NCBI RefSeq assembly: GCF_000372525.1
Contig: NZ_AQUR01000088.1
Location: forward strand, 107-51,734
Origin: Cupriavidus neocaledonicus
GTDB taxonomy: Bacteria; Pseudomonadota; Gammaproteobacteria; Burkholderiales; Burkholderiaceae
Direction of reading: 5' to 3'
Length of the DNA stretch: 51,628 nt
A program made the position numbers and the translations under genes. Under the pieces are notes generated by a model, which was not told the origin of the DNA, did not search any database, and saw nothing but the letters and a program-made list of their open reading frames with translations. This document shows positions 11,663 through 20,846 of the stretch, piece after piece (within the stretch, counting starts at the first letter, position 1; every line of letters starts with the position of its first letter).

Positions 11663-12166
11663 TCAGTCCAGCAGACCGCGCCACAACGCCAGCTTCTGCT
11701 CGAAGCTGCGCGCCGCATGCGCCGGGCTGGACGACGGCAGCACCACGGTCTCGTAGCCCTGCGCGGCAAACTGCGGCGCAAAGCGGCCGGAGGTGCCACC
11801 ATTGAAGCCGATGCGCCGCAGCGCCGGCGCCAACGCGCGCAGGCGCGTGAAATCATTGGCCTGGGGATAGCGGATATTGCTGTCCAGGCTGCCTTCGCGC
11901 TGGCACGCGCCCAGCACGTCCCACACGCCGATCCGATGCGCCAGCAGCCGCACCAGCCGTTCCCCGTAGGGCAGCTCCGCCAGCGGCTCGCCGGTCAGCG
12001 CGCCCAGCAGCGGCCAGAACTGGTTGCGGGGATGCGCGTAATACTGGCGCGCGGCCAGCGACGCGGCACCGGGGAAGCTGCCGAGCACCAGCACGCGGGT
12101 GTGGGCGTCGATGACCGGCGGCAGGCCCTGGTGGAAGTCGGGTTGAGGCGGGGAGGTGTCGGGCAT
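11663..12166 (-). CDS. DNA-deoxyinosine glycosylase (uracil-DNA glycosylase family 6 type)
   Basis: A 167-residue base-excision repair glycosylase. Family motifs are VLVLGSFPGAASLAARQYY, followed by HPRNQFWPLLG, whose Asn is the proposed catalytic residue of family 6, and VLPSSSPAHA near the C-terminus, the DNA-intercalating loop region. It would remove hypoxanthine (deaminated adenine) from DNA. ATG 12166 is chosen because the protein then begins a few residues before the conserved core; a GTG three codons upstream is also possible. The gene lies downstream of htpG on the same strand, with a REP-like element between them. Confidence 0.88.
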   Translation of the reverse strand: MPDTSPPQPDFHQGLPPVIDAHTRVLVLGSFPGAASLAARQYYAHPRNQFWPLLGALTGEPLAELPYGERLVRLLAHRIGVWDVLGACQREGSLDSNIRYPQANDFTRLRALAPALRRIGFNGGTSGRFAPQFAAQGYETVVLPSSSPAHAARSFEQKLALWRGLLD

Positions 12167-12206
12167 GACGAGTACGCAGGCCGAGCAAAAACCGCGATTG
12201 TTGTCC

Positions 12207-12240
12207 CCCCTCCCATTTATGGGAGAGGAGAGCAAACCAG
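12207..12240. repeat. REP-like palindrome C
   Basis: CTCCCAT TT ATGGGAG (12210-12225) followed by AGGAGAGCAAACCAGCG. The tail AGCAAACC(A/G)GCG is shared with the copies at 26303-26430 and 33490-33526. It lies 3' of htpG. Confidence 0.6.
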
Positions 12241-12266
12241 CGCCGTGCAAGCCCGAATCGCGATCT

Positions 12267-14168
12267 TCAGGCCAGCAGCTTGTTGACGCGCTGGACGTAG
12301 GCCGCCGGGTCCTCCAGCATCCCGCCCTCGGCCAGCAGCGCCTGGTCGAACAGCACCTGCAGGCGGTCGCTGAAGGCCTCACCTTCCGGAAGGTCGCGCA
12401 GCTTCTTCACCAGCGCATGCTCGGGGTTCAGTTCCAGGATCGGCTGGGCGTCCGGCGCCTTCTGGCCGGCCTGCTTGAGCAGGCGCTGCAGGTAGCCGCT
12501 CATGTCGCCCTCGTCCGAGACCAGGCACGATGCCGACTCGGTCAGGCGCAGCGTCACGCGCACGTCCTTGGCCTTGCCGGCCAGCACGGCCTTGGCGCGC
12601 TCGATCACGTCCTTCCAGTCGGCCTCGGCCTTCTCCTGCTCGGCCTTCTCGGCTTCGTCGGCCAGCTTGCCCAGGTCGAGGTCGCCGCGCGCCACCGACA
12701 CCAGCTCCTTGCCGTCGAACTCGCGCAGGAACGACAGCATCCACTCGTCGACGCGGTCGGTCAGCAGCAGCACTTCGATGCCCTTCTTGCGGAACACTTC
12801 CAGGTGCGGGCTGTTCTTGGCGGCAGACCAGGTATCGGCCGTGACGTAGTAGATCTTGTCCTGCCCTTCCTTCATGCGGCCGACATAGGCGGCCAGCGCC
12901 ACGTTCTGCTCGGCGGTGTCGTTTTGCGTCGAGGCGAAGCGCAGCAGCTTTGCCACGCGTTCCTGGTTGGCCTGGTCCTCGCCGACGCCTTCCTTGAGCG
13001 CCTGGCCGAATTGCTGCCAGAAGGTAGCGTACTTGGCGCGCTCGGCTTCGTCCTCGCTGTCGGCCAGCGCTTCCAGCATCGACAGCACGCGCTTGGTGCA
13101 GCCCTCGCGGATCGCCTTGACGTCACGGCTTTCCTGCAGCAGTTCGCGCGACACGTTCAGCGGCAGGTCGGCGGAATCGACCACGCCCTTGACCCAGCGC
13201 AGGTAGCCCGGCAGCAGCTGCTCGGCATCGTCCATGATGAAGACGCGCTTCACGTACAGCTTGAGGCCGGCCTTGTGGTTGCGGTCCCACAGGTCGAACG
13301 GCGCGCGCGCCGGGATGTACAGCAGCTGGGTGTATTCGCTGCGGCCTTCGACGCGGTTGTGGGTCCACGCCAGCGGCGCCTCGTTGTCATGCGCGATGTG
13401 CTGGTAGAACGCGGTGTACTGCTCGTCGGTGATGTCGGACTTGGCGCGGGTCCACAGCGCGCTGGCCTGGTTCACGCTCTCCCACTCGTCGGTGCGCTTG
13501 TAGCTGCTGGCCTCGGCATCCCACACTTCCTTGGGCATCCGGATCGGCAGCGAGATATGGTCCGAGTACTTCTGGATGATGCTCTTCAGGCGCCACGCCG
13601 ACAGGAAATCGTCCTCGCCCTCGCGCAGGTGCAGCGTGATGGTGGTGCCGCGCTCGGCGCGCGCGATCGCGTCGACGGTGAACTCGCCGTCGCCGGTGCT
13701 TTCCCAGCGCACCGCCTCCTCGGCGCCCAGGCCGGCGCGGCGGGTTTCCACCGTGACCTTGTCGGCGACGATGAAGGCCGAGTAAAAGCCCACGCCGAAC
13801 TGGCCGATCAGGGCGGCGTCCTTCTGCTGGTCGCCGGACAGTTGCTGGAAGAACTCCTTGGTGCCCGAGCGGGCGATGGTGCCGAGGTTGCGGATGGCCT
13901 CGTCGCGGCTCATGCCGATGCCGTTGTCGGTGATCTTCAGCGTGCGCGCCTGGGCATCGGCCTCGATGCGGATGGCCAGGTCGGCGTCGTTCTCGAGCAG
14001 GGACGGATTCGCGATCGCCTCGAAGCGCAGCTTGTCAGTGGCGTCCGAAGCATTCGAGACCAGCTCGCGCAGGAAAATTTCCTTGTTGCTGTACAGCGAG
14101 TGGATCATCAGGTGCAGCAGCTGCTTCACTTCCGCCTGGAAGCTCATCGTCTCGTGCGGTGCGGTCAT
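12267..14168 (-). CDS. htpG: Molecular chaperone HtpG (Hsp90)
   Basis: A 633-residue cytoplasmic ATP-dependent chaperone. The GHKL ATPase domain is at the N-terminus with [23 protein letters not shown] and [11 protein letters not shown]; the middle domain contains [16 protein letters not shown] and [15 protein letters not shown]; the dimerisation domain ends in NKLLA. Length is normal for beta-proteobacteria. The start ATG 14168 has a strong GAGGAG site 4 nt upstream. Upstream on the same strand is the MocR regulator gene, 118 bp away. Confidence 0.97.
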   Translation of the reverse strand: MTAPHETMSFQAEVKQLLHLMIHSLYSNKEIFLRELVSNASDATDKLRFEAIANPSLLENDADLAIRIEADAQARTLKITDNGIGMSRDEAIRNLGTIARSGTKEFFQQLSGDQQKDAALIGQFGVGFYSAFIVADKVTVETRRAGLGAEEAVRWESTGDGEFTVDAIARAERGTTITLHLREGEDDFLSAWRLKSIIQKYSDHISLPIRMPKEVWDAEASSYKRTDEWESVNQASALWTRAKSDITDEQYTAFYQHIAHDNEAPLAWTHNRVEGRSEYTQLLYIPARAPFDLWDRNHKAGLKLYVKRVFIMDDAEQLLPGYLRWVKGVVDSADLPLNVSRELLQESRDVKAIREGCTKRVLSMLEALADSEDEAERAKYATFWQQFGQALKEGVGEDQANQERVAKLLRFASTQNDTAEQNVALAAYVGRMKEGQDKIYYVTADTWSAAKNSPHLEVFRKKGIEVLLLTDRVDEWMLSFLREFDGKELVSVARGDLDLGKLADEAEKAEQEKAEADWKDVIERAKAVLAGKAKDVRVTLRLTESASCLVSDEGDMSGYLQRLLKQAGQKAPDAQPILELNPEHALVKKLRDLPEGEAFSDRLQVLFDQALLAEGGMLEDPAAYVQRVNKLLA

Positions 14169-14286
14169 GGTTCTCCTCTTGAAAACAGGCGAATCGGGAT
14201 GGGTTGGGTGGCCGCCGGGGCCGTGCCGGCAAAAATAGGGACGCCCGGGCCATTTTCAAGACCCGGCGGCGCGTCGCGAGCCGCGG

Positions 14287-15837
14287 CTACAGCCGTTCGA
14301 GCTGCCGCGCCAGGAAGCGCAGCATGTCGGGATCGCCGCTGCTGGCGACGTTGAAGCGCATCCACCCCGACGGCATCTGCGACGGCGAAAACAGGCTGCC
14401 CGGGGCGAACAGGTAGCCCTCCTCGTGGCCGGCGGTGGTGATCGCGTTGGAATCGCGCCCGGTGTCGGCCCACAGGTACATGCCGGCATGCTGGCCGGGG
14501 AACAGGCGCAGGCCCAGCCGCTCCAGCTCGCGCCGGGTGTCGTCGCGGGCGCGGTCCAGCCGGCTGCGCACGCGCTCGACGTGCTTGCGGTAATGCCCTT
14601 CGGTCAGCACCTTGTACAGCACCCGCTCGTTGATCTCGGGCGTGGCCAGCCCGGCCAGCAGCTTGCTGTCGGTCAGCGCCGCGGCCGTCTCCGGATGCGC
14701 CGCGACGAAGCCGACGCGCAGGTTGGCCGCCAGCGTCTTGGAAAAGCTGCCCAGGTAGATCACCCGGCGCAGCTGGTCCAGGCTGGCCAGCCGCGTGGCG
14801 GCGTGGCCGGGCGGACACAGGTCGCAGTAGATATCGTCCTCGACGATCAGGAAGTCGTACTGCTCGGCCAGGCGCAGCAGCTGGAACGCCTTGGCGGCCG
14901 ACAGCGAGGTGCCGGTCGGGTTGTGCAGCACCGAGTTGATCACGAACAGCCTGGGGCGCCGCGCCTGCACGATACGCTCCAGCGCCTCCAGGTCCGGCCC
15001 TTCGCCGGTGTAGGGCACGCCGATCACCTGCGCGCCCTGCGCGGCAAAGCGGCCGAACATCACGAACCACGCCGGGTCGCCCACCAGCACCGCGTCGCCG
15101 TGCTGCAGGTAGAGCCGGGCGATCAGGTCGAGCGCCTGGGTGATGCCCGAGGTCAGCACGATCTGCTCGGCGCCGGCGCGGATCTCCAGTTCTTCCAGCC
15201 GGGTGCGCAGCTGCTGGCGCAGCGGCAGGAAGCCCTGCGGCGTGCCGCTGGCGAGGAAGTGGTTGCCGGGCTGGCGGCCGAGCCCGCGCAGCGCGCTGGC
15301 GATCAGCTCGCCGTCGAGCCAGTCATTGGGCAGGAAGCCCAGCCCGGGCGCCTTGTGCGCTTCGGCGGTATGGAACATGCTGCGCAGCAGCCAGGTTACG
15401 TCGATCTTGCGCGCCGCCGGCGCGTCGCGCGAGACCGGCGCCGCCGGCGCGGCCGGGGCCCGCTCGCGCACGTAGAAGCCCGAGCCCCGGCGCGATTCCA
15501 GGTAGCCCAGCGCCACCAGCCGCTCGTAGGCCTCGACCACGGTGAAGCGCGAGATGCCCTTTTCCTGCGCCAGCTGCCGGATCGACGGCATGCGCATGCC
15601 GGCGCGGAACACGCGCTCGTCGATGCGCATGCGGGCCCATTCGGTCAGCTGCTCGACCAGCGTCATCTGCGCCGACGGCACCGGATCCGGCAAGCGCGCG
15701 GTGGACGGCAGCACCAGCTGCAGCGCGCGCGCGGGTGTCAGGTTGGGTGTGGCTTGCGCGCCGCCTCGGCTATCCTTCTGGGGGGCCACGGCGGCGCTAT
15801 CGCCGCCGGCGTCGCCCTTGCTGGGTTGGGCATCCAT
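14287..15837 (-). CDS. MocR/PdxR-family transcriptional regulator (GntR helix-turn-helix plus aminotransferase domain)
   Basis: About 516 residues. After a disordered Ala/Gly-rich N-terminus, a GntR-type winged helix is seen (MRMPSIRQLAQEKGISRFTVVEAYERLVALGYLESRRGSGFYV). The rest is a fold-type I aminotransferase domain with NPTGTSLS, IVEDDIYCDL and the PLP-lysine segment YLGSFSKTLAANLRVGFV. Such proteins sense PLP or PLP-amino acid adducts and usually control amino-acid or vitamin B6 genes. ATG 15837 (MDAQPSKG) is chosen; the frame is open to 15915, but that would use up the whole divergent promoter. It faces the run of amino-acid genes from 15922 and is likely their regulator. Confidence 0.9.
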   Translation of the reverse strand: MDAQPSKGDAGGDSAAVAPQKDSRGGAQATPNLTPARALQLVLPSTARLPDPVPSAQMTLVEQLTEWARMRIDERVFRAGMRMPSIRQLAQEKGISRFTVVEAYERLVALGYLESRRGSGFYVRERAPAAPAAPVSRDAPAARKIDVTWLLRSMFHTAEAHKAPGLGFLPNDWLDGELIASALRGLGRQPGNHFLASGTPQGFLPLRQQLRTRLEELEIRAGAEQIVLTSGITQALDLIARLYLQHGDAVLVGDPAWFVMFGRFAAQGAQVIGVPYTGEGPDLEALERIVQARRPRLFVINSVLHNPTGTSLSAAKAFQLLRLAEQYDFLIVEDDIYCDLCPPGHAATRLASLDQLRRVIYLGSFSKTLAANLRVGFVAAHPETAAALTDSKLLAGLATPEINERVLYKVLTEGHYRKHVERVRSRLDRARDDTRRELERLGLRLFPGQHAGMYLWADTGRDSNAITTAGHEEGYLFAPGSLFSPSQMPSGWMRFNVASSGDPDMLRFLARQLERL

Positions 15838-15848
15838 GTGCTGCTCCT

Positions 15849-15894
15849 GCAACTGTACTGAAGACGATCCGTGCAACTGTACCGGTACTGTACC
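15849..15894. promoter_or_regulatory. Putative operator: three CTGTAC repeats between the MocR gene and the divergent VOC gene
   Basis: GCAACTGTAC occurs at 15849-15858 and 15873-15882, and a third CTGTAC at 15888-15893; the last two are CTGTACC repeats 11 bp apart, about one helix turn. A small palindrome GTACCGGTAC is at 15879-15888. MocR-type regulators commonly bind two or three direct repeats in the divergent promoter, which fits. Confidence 0.6.
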
Positions 15895-15921
15895 GAGTAC
15901 CTTGTCTACCATCAAGCCAAG

Positions 15922-16599
15922 ATGAAGCTAGCCCTCGATCACCTCGTCGTTGCCGCCCCCGACCTCGACGCCGGCACCGACTACGTTGCCGGCGTGCTGG
16001 GCATTGCGCCCCAGGGCGGCGGCGCGCATGCGGCCATGGGCACGCACAACCGCGTGCTGGGCCTGTTCGGCGGCCTCTACCTGGAAGTCATCGCGATCGA
16101 TCCGGCCGCCCCGGCGCCGGCGCGGCCACGCTGGTTCGGCCTGGACACCGATGCGGTCAGGCAGCGCCTGCGCGATGGCCCGTTCCTGCTGCACTGGGCC
16201 GCGCGCGTGGAGCGGCCCGCCGACCTGAGCCGCTGGCAGGCGCAGTATCCCGAGCGCATCGCCCCGGTCATCCCGATGCGCCGCGGCAACCTGCACTGGC
16301 GCATCACCGTGCCGGCCGACGGCAGCCTGCCGGCCTGGCCCGGCGAAGCCGGCAGCGCCGGCGACGGCGCGCTGCCCAGCCTGATCCAGTGGGACGTGAC
16401 CCCCGCCCCCGGCGCCAGCCTGCCGCGGCAGGACCTGGCGCTGCGCCGGCTGTGCGCGCGCCATCCGCGCGCCGAGCTGCTGCGCCAGGGGCTGGCCTGG
16501 CTGGGCGCCGACCACCTGCTCGCGGTGGAGCAGGACGACGGCCCGCCCGGACTGATGGCCGAGATCGAGACCGCGCAGGGCATCCGCACCCTGCGCTAG
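15922..16599 (+). CDS. VOC / glyoxalase-like domain protein
   Basis: A 225-residue protein beginning MKLALDHLVVAAPDLDAG, the first beta-strand and metal-ligand His of vicinal-oxygen-chelate proteins of the Glyoxalase_3 type. The repeated module continues with GTHNRVLGLFGGLYLEVIAID, which has the Glu ligand position, and a second half with GNLHWRITV. The enzymatic substrate is unknown. ATG 15922 follows the repeat-rich operator closely, leaving only 84 bp to the divergent regulator gene. It is probably the first gene of the amino-acid cluster. Confidence 0.82.
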   Translation: MKLALDHLVVAAPDLDAGTDYVAGVLGIAPQGGGAHAAMGTHNRVLGLFGGLYLEVIAIDPAAPAPARPRWFGLDTDAVRQRLRDGPFLLHWAARVERPADLSRWQAQYPERIAPVIPMRRGNLHWRITVPADGSLPAWPGEAGSAGDGALPSLIQWDVTPAPGASLPRQDLALRRLCARHPRAELLRQGLAWLGADHLLAVEQDDGPPGLMAEIETAQGIRTLR

Positions 16600-16635
16600 C
16601 CGTCCCCGCAACAAGCCCCAAGCAAGGAGCCCACG

Positions 16636-17349
16636 ATGTCCGCCACCCGCAAGCGTTTCGACGAAGATCCGTACCTCGATCACTGCGCCGCCACCGTGGT
16701 GGCCGCCGGCGCCGAGGGCATCGAGCTCGACGAGACCGTGTGCTACGCGCGCAGCGGCGGCCAGGCGGGCGACACCGCCACGCTGGCGCGGGCCGACGGC
16801 GACACCGTGGCCATCGTCGACACCGTCTACGCCGACGACCGCCGCCGCATCCTGCACGTGCCGGCCGCCGGGGCGCCGCTGCCGCGCGTCGGCGAGCGCG
16901 TCACCGTGGCGATCGACTGGGACCGCCGCCACCGGCTGATGCGCCTGCACACCTGCCTGCACCTGCTGGGCTCGCTGATCCCGGTGCCGGTAACCGGCTG
17001 CGGCATCTCGCCGGATGCCGCGCGCATCGACTTCGACCTGCCCGAATCCACGCTCGACAAGGCCGACCTGACCGAGCGCCTGAACGCGCTGATCCGCGCC
17101 AACACGGCGGTGCGCACCACCCTGATCACGCCGCAGGAGCTGGCCGCGCAGCCCGACCTGGTGCGCACCATCGGCGCCGCGCCGCCGGCGGGCACGGCCA
17201 GCATCCGCATCATCGAGATCCCCGGCGTCGACCGCCAGCCGTGCGGCGGCACGCACGTGGCCAACACCGGCGAGATCGGCGCGGTGGTGGTGACCAGGAT
17301 CGAAAAGAAGAGCCGCACCAACCGGCGCGTGGCGGTGGCGTTCGCATGA
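16636..17349 (+). CDS. Alanyl-tRNA editing protein, AlaX type
   Basis: A 237-residue stand-alone trans-editing domain that hydrolyses mischarged Ser- or Gly-tRNA(Ala). Zinc ligands are visible as HTCLH (RLMRLHTCLHLLGSL) and the C-x3-H pair in QPCGGTHVANTGEIG. The N-terminal barrel has ELDETVCYARSGGQAGDT. The length fits the medium AlaX class without the C-Ala domain. Its stop codon overlaps the next gene's start (ATGA at 17346-17349), so translation is coupled to the LysE exporter. An AAGGAG site precedes the ATG. Confidence 0.93.
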   Translation: MSATRKRFDEDPYLDHCAATVVAAGAEGIELDETVCYARSGGQAGDTATLARADGDTVAIVDTVYADDRRRILHVPAAGAPLPRVGERVTVAIDWDRRHRLMRLHTCLHLLGSLIPVPVTGCGISPDAARIDFDLPESTLDKADLTERLNALIRANTAVRTTLITPQELAAQPDLVRTIGAAPPAGTASIRIIEIPGVDRQPCGGTHVANTGEIGAVVVTRIEKKSRTNRRVAVAFA

Positions 17350-18020
17350 GCGCCTCGGCACTGTTCGGCGGCCTGCTCACCGGCCTTCTCACCGGCCTGA
17401 GCGCGGCGCAGTTCGCGGCGCTGCTGGCGCTGCTGACAGTCGGCCTGTTCACGCCGGGACCCAACACCACCATCGCCGCAGTGAGCGGCGCCAACTTCGG
17501 CCTGCGCGCCACGCTGCCGCATTGCGTCGGCGTCGCCTTCGGCTTTGCCAGCATCCTGGCGCTGTGCGCGCTGGGCGTGGGCGCGCTGGTGCTGGGCCAG
17601 CCCGCGCTGGCCGCCGCGGTGCACGCGGCCGGCGTCGCCTACCTGCTGTGGCTGGCGTGGAAGATCGCGCGCAGCACCGCGCTGGCCGAAAAGCAGGTGC
17701 TGCGCCCGCTCAGCGTGTGGCAGTCGGCGGCGCTGCAGTACGCCAATATCAAGGCGTGGATGCTGGCGCTGGCGGTGGCGGCGTCGTACATGGCCGGCGC
17801 GGCGTCGCCGGTGCAGCGCGTGCTGCTGGTGTGCGGCGTCTTCGGCGTGCTCGGCTTCGTCAGCAACGGCGTCTATGGCGCGGTGGGCGCGTCGCTGCGG
17901 CAGTGGCTGCAGCATGGCCAGCGCGTGCGCTGGTTCAACCGTGCCATGGGCGCGGCGCTGGCGCTGACGGCGCTGTGGATAGCGCTCGGGGCCCGTCCCG
18001 GCGTGCCCGTGGCCGCCTGA
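17346..18020 (+). CDS. LysE family amino-acid exporter
   Basis: A 224-residue inner-membrane protein with about six hydrophobic segments. The LysE/RhtB signature is clear in the first helices (LLTVGLFTPGPNTTIAAVSGANFGLRATLPHCVGVAFGF), and AWMLALAVAASYM follows. It probably exports an amino acid or analogue. The ATG overlaps the alaX stop by 4 nt. Its place between AlaX and another exporter suggests a unit that protects against a toxic amino acid. Confidence 0.88.
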   Translation: MSASALFGGLLTGLLTGLSAAQFAALLALLTVGLFTPGPNTTIAAVSGANFGLRATLPHCVGVAFGFASILALCALGVGALVLGQPALAAAVHAAGVAYLLWLAWKIARSTALAEKQVLRPLSVWQSAALQYANIKAWMLALAVAASYMAGAASPVQRVLLVCGVFGVLGFVSNGVYGAVGASLRQWLQHGQRVRWFNRAMGAALALTALWIALGARPGVPVAA

Positions 18021-18059
18021 CCACGCGATCGACACCCCCTGACCACAAAGAGGCCAACC

Positions 18060-19058
18060 ATGCCCGCCAGCCGCCCCGCTCCGCCAACGCCCTGGTCATC
18101 GACCACACCTCCGGCTCCGGCCGCGCCGGCCTCCGGCGGCATGCTGCTGGGCCTGGTCGGCGTGGCGATCTTCAGCCAGACCCTGCCGTTCACGCGCATG
18201 GCGGTGGCCGAACTGGACCCGGTCTTCGTCGCGCTGGCGCGGGCCGTGCTGGCCGCGCTGCTGGCGCTGGCGCTGATGGCCTGGCGCGGCGCGCTGCGCG
18301 CCGGCCGGCGCCCGCGCGGCGGGCAATGGGCGCGGCTGGCCGTGACCGCGCTGGGCGTGGTGGCGGGCTTTCCGCTGTTTTCATCGCTGGCCATGCGCGA
18401 GGTGCCGGCCAGCCACGGCGCCATCGTGATCGGGCTGCTGCCGCTGGCGACCGCGGTGTTCGCCGCGTGGTTCGGGCGCGAGCGGCCGTCGCCGGCGTTC
18501 TGGCTGTCGGCGGTGGCCGGCAGCGCGCTGGTGGTCGGCTTTGCCGTGTGGCAGGGGGCCGGCGGCCTGCAGCATGCCGACTGGTTCCTGTTCGGCGCAG
18601 TGCTGCTGGGCGCGCTGGGCTATGCCGAGGGCGGCAAGCTGTCGCGCGAGCTGGGCGGGCTGGAAACCATCAGCTGGGCGCTGGTGGTATCGCTGCCGGT
18701 GCTGGTGCCGGTGGTGGCATGGCTGACGCTGCGCGACCTGCCGGCGATCGTGGCGGCGTCGCCGCGCGCCTGGGGCGGCATGGCCTATGTTTCGGTGTTC
18801 TCGATGTTCGTGGGCTTCCTTTTCTGGTACGCCGGCCTGGCAAAAGGCGGCGTGGCCCGCGTCGGCCAGATACAATTGCTGCAGCCGTTCCTGACGCTGG
18901 CGGGCGGCGCGCTGATCCTGTCCGAGCCGCTCGACGCTGCCACCATCGCCTTCGCGGTGGCGGTGATTGCCATCGTGGCCCTGGGCCGCCGCGCCGCCGT
19001 GCAGCAATCCGCACCCGCCCCGGAACCCTCACCGATCCTTCCCGGACGCATTCACTGA
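18060..19058 (+). CDS. DMT superfamily (EamA) transporter
   Basis: A 332-residue inner-membrane protein with ten hydrophobic segments in two EamA halves. The first half has VGVAIFSQTLPFTRMAVAELDPVFVALARAV, the second AYVSVFSMFVGFLFWYAGLAKGGVARVGQIQLLQPFLTLAGGALILSE. A Pro/Ala-rich cytoplasmic N-terminus of about 25 residues precedes the first helix, so the true start might be a little later. Substrates of the family are amino acids or metabolites. It continues the plus-strand amino-acid cluster, 39 bp after lysE. Confidence 0.9.
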   Translation: MPASRPAPPTPWSSTTPPAPAAPASGGMLLGLVGVAIFSQTLPFTRMAVAELDPVFVALARAVLAALLALALMAWRGALRAGRRPRGGQWARLAVTALGVVAGFPLFSSLAMREVPASHGAIVIGLLPLATAVFAAWFGRERPSPAFWLSAVAGSALVVGFAVWQGAGGLQHADWFLFGAVLLGALGYAEGGKLSRELGGLETISWALVVSLPVLVPVVAWLTLRDLPAIVAASPRAWGGMAYVSVFSMFVGFLFWYAGLAKGGVARVGQIQLLQPFLTLAGGALILSEPLDAATIAFAVAVIAIVALGRRAAVQQSAPAPEPSPILPGRIH

Positions 19059-19069
19059 CTGGAGCCTAC

Positions 19070-19537
19070 ATGTCCCAAACCTCGGTCTACGATACCCTTG
19101 CCCGCCTCGGCATCGAACTGCCGGCCGTCAGCGCCCCCGCCGCCGCCTACGTGATGGCCGCGCAGACCGGCAACACCGTGTTCCTGTCCGGCCATATCGC
19201 GCGCAAGGACGGCAAGGTGTGGACCGGCAAGCTGGGCCAGGACATCGACACCGAAACCGGCAAGGCCGCCGCGCGCGCCGTCGCCATCGACCTGATGGCG
19301 ACGCTGCATGCGCATGTCGGCGACCTGAACCGCGTCACCCGCATCGTCAAGGTGATGAGCCTGGTCAATTCGACCACCGACTTCACCGAGCAGCACCTGG
19401 TCACCAACGGCGCCTCCGAGCTGCTGGCCGAGGTCTTCGGCGACAAGGGCAAGCACGCGCGCAGCGCGTTCGGCGTGGCGCAGGTGCCGCTGGGCGCGTG
19501 CGTCGAAATCGAGCTGATCGCCGAAGTGCAGGGCTGA
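19070..19537 (+). CDS. RidA family protein (YjgF type)
   Basis: A 155-residue cytoplasmic protein of the YjgF/YER057c/UK114 family, the longer subgroup. The start at 19070 (MSQTSVYDTLARLGIELPAV) follows GGAG by 5 nt. Core segments are NTVFLSGHIARKDGKVWTGKLG and a C-terminal PLGACVEIELIAEV. The Arg usually needed for deamination of 2-aminoacrylate-type enamines is not in its common position (GACVEIE where RidA has A.VEIE), so activity is uncertain. RidA proteins remove reactive enamines/imines made by PLP enzymes, which fits the aminotransferase gene directly downstream. Confidence 0.88.
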   Translation: MSQTSVYDTLARLGIELPAVSAPAAAYVMAAQTGNTVFLSGHIARKDGKVWTGKLGQDIDTETGKAAARAVAIDLMATLHAHVGDLNRVTRIVKVMSLVNSTTDFTEQHLVTNGASELLAEVFGDKGKHARSAFGVAQVPLGACVEIELIAEVQG

Positions 19538-19612
19538 ATCCTTACCGTCGACCGAGCGGCCGGCCGTTGCCGTGCCGCTCTCCCAAGAATCACCGCAGAC
19601 TAGAGACACATC

Positions 19613-20797
19613 ATGAAATGGGCCATTTCCCGCCGGGCGCAGCAACTCACCAGCTCGGCCATCCGCGAAATCCTTAAGGTCACCGAGCGTCCGGAAGTCA
19701 TTTCGTTCGCCGGCGGCCTGCCGTCGCCGGCGTCGTTCCCGGTAGCGGCGATGGAAGCCGCGACGGCCCGCGTCTTTGCCGACAACCCGCAGGCGGCGCT
19801 GCAATACGCCGCCACCGAAGGCTACCTGCCGCTGCGCGAGTTCGTCGCCCGGCGCCATGACGTGGCGGTCGAGCGCGTGCTGATTACCACCGGCTCGCAG
19901 CAGGCGCTGGACCTGATCGCCAAGGTGATGATCGACCCGGGCAGCAAGGTGATGGTGGAAACCCCCAGCTACCTCGGCGCGTTGCAGGCGTTCTCGCTGT
20001 TCGAGCCGGATTTCGTCTCGATTCCCAGCGACGACAAGGGCCTGCTGCCCGAGGCGCTGACGCCCGAGCTGACCGCCGGCGCGCGCTTCCTGTACGCCCT
20101 GCCCAACTTCCAGAACCCGACCGGGCGCCGCCTGCCGCTGGAGCGCCGCCAGGCGCTGGTGGCGCGCGCGCAGGAACTGGGCGTGCTGCTGGTCGAGGAC
20201 GATCCCTACGGCGCGCTCAGCTACACCGGCGACCAGCTGCCGAGCCTGCTGTCGATGAACCCGGACGGCGTGATCTACATGGGCTCGTTCTCGAAGGTGC
20301 TGGCCCCCGGCATGCGCCTGGGCTACGTGATCGCCCCGCCCGAGCTGCATTTCAAGCTGTGCCAGGCCAAGCAGGCCTCGGACCTGCACACGCCCACGTT
20401 CACGCAGCGCGTGGCCTACGAGACCGTGCGCGACGGCCTGCTCGACACCCATATCCCCACCATCCGCGAGCTCTACGGCAAGCAGTGCCAGACCATGCTG
20501 GACGCGCTCGCGCGCCACATGCCCGAGGGCGTCAGCTGGAATACGCCCGAAGGCGGCATGTTCATCTGGATGGAGCTGCCCGAGGGGCTCGACAGCATGG
20601 TGATCCTGGAAGAAGCGGTCAGGCGCAACGTCGCCTACGTGCCGGGCGCGCCGTTCTACGCCAACAACCCGAAGCGCAACGCGCTGCGCCTGGCCTTTGT
20701 CACGGTGCCGGCGGAGCGCATCGAGCAGGGCGTGGCGATCCTCGGCGAGCTGTTCCGCGAAGCCATCGCCGCGGCACGGCAGCCGCGCGCCGCCTGA
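19613..20797 (+). CDS. PLP-dependent aminotransferase, class I/II (2-aminoadipate/aromatic type)
   Basis: A 394-residue cytoplasmic fold-type I aminotransferase. Motifs: ISFAGGLPSPASFP at the N-terminus, TTGSQQALDLIAKV, YALPNFQNPTGRRLP, VEDDPYGALSYTG, and the PLP-lysine segment IYMGSFSKVLAPGMRLGYVIAP. It belongs to the LysN/ARO8-like subgroup, which includes enzymes acting on 2-aminoadipate, valine and aromatic amino acids; the specific substrate cannot be read from sequence. It lies 75 bp after ridA and is likely controlled by the MocR-type protein at 14287-15837. Confidence 0.93.
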   Translation: MKWAISRRAQQLTSSAIREILKVTERPEVISFAGGLPSPASFPVAAMEAATARVFADNPQAALQYAATEGYLPLREFVARRHDVAVERVLITTGSQQALDLIAKVMIDPGSKVMVETPSYLGALQAFSLFEPDFVSIPSDDKGLLPEALTPELTAGARFLYALPNFQNPTGRRLPLERRQALVARAQELGVLLVEDDPYGALSYTGDQLPSLLSMNPDGVIYMGSFSKVLAPGMRLGYVIAPPELHFKLCQAKQASDLHTPTFTQRVAYETVRDGLLDTHIPTIRELYGKQCQTMLDALARHMPEGVSWNTPEGGMFIWMELPEGLDSMVILEEAVRRNVAYVPGAPFYANNPKRNALRLAFVTVPAERIEQGVAILGELFREAIAAARQPRAA

Positions 20798-20846
20798 AGC
20801 CACGGATAAACGGGTAAACGCGGGCGCACCTGACTTGGGAGACGAC

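Noticed and set aside
15735..17345. Long plus-strand frame in front of the LysE gene
   Set aside because: It overlaps VOC and AlaX, which have clear family motifs in another frame; the true LysE start is ATG 17346.
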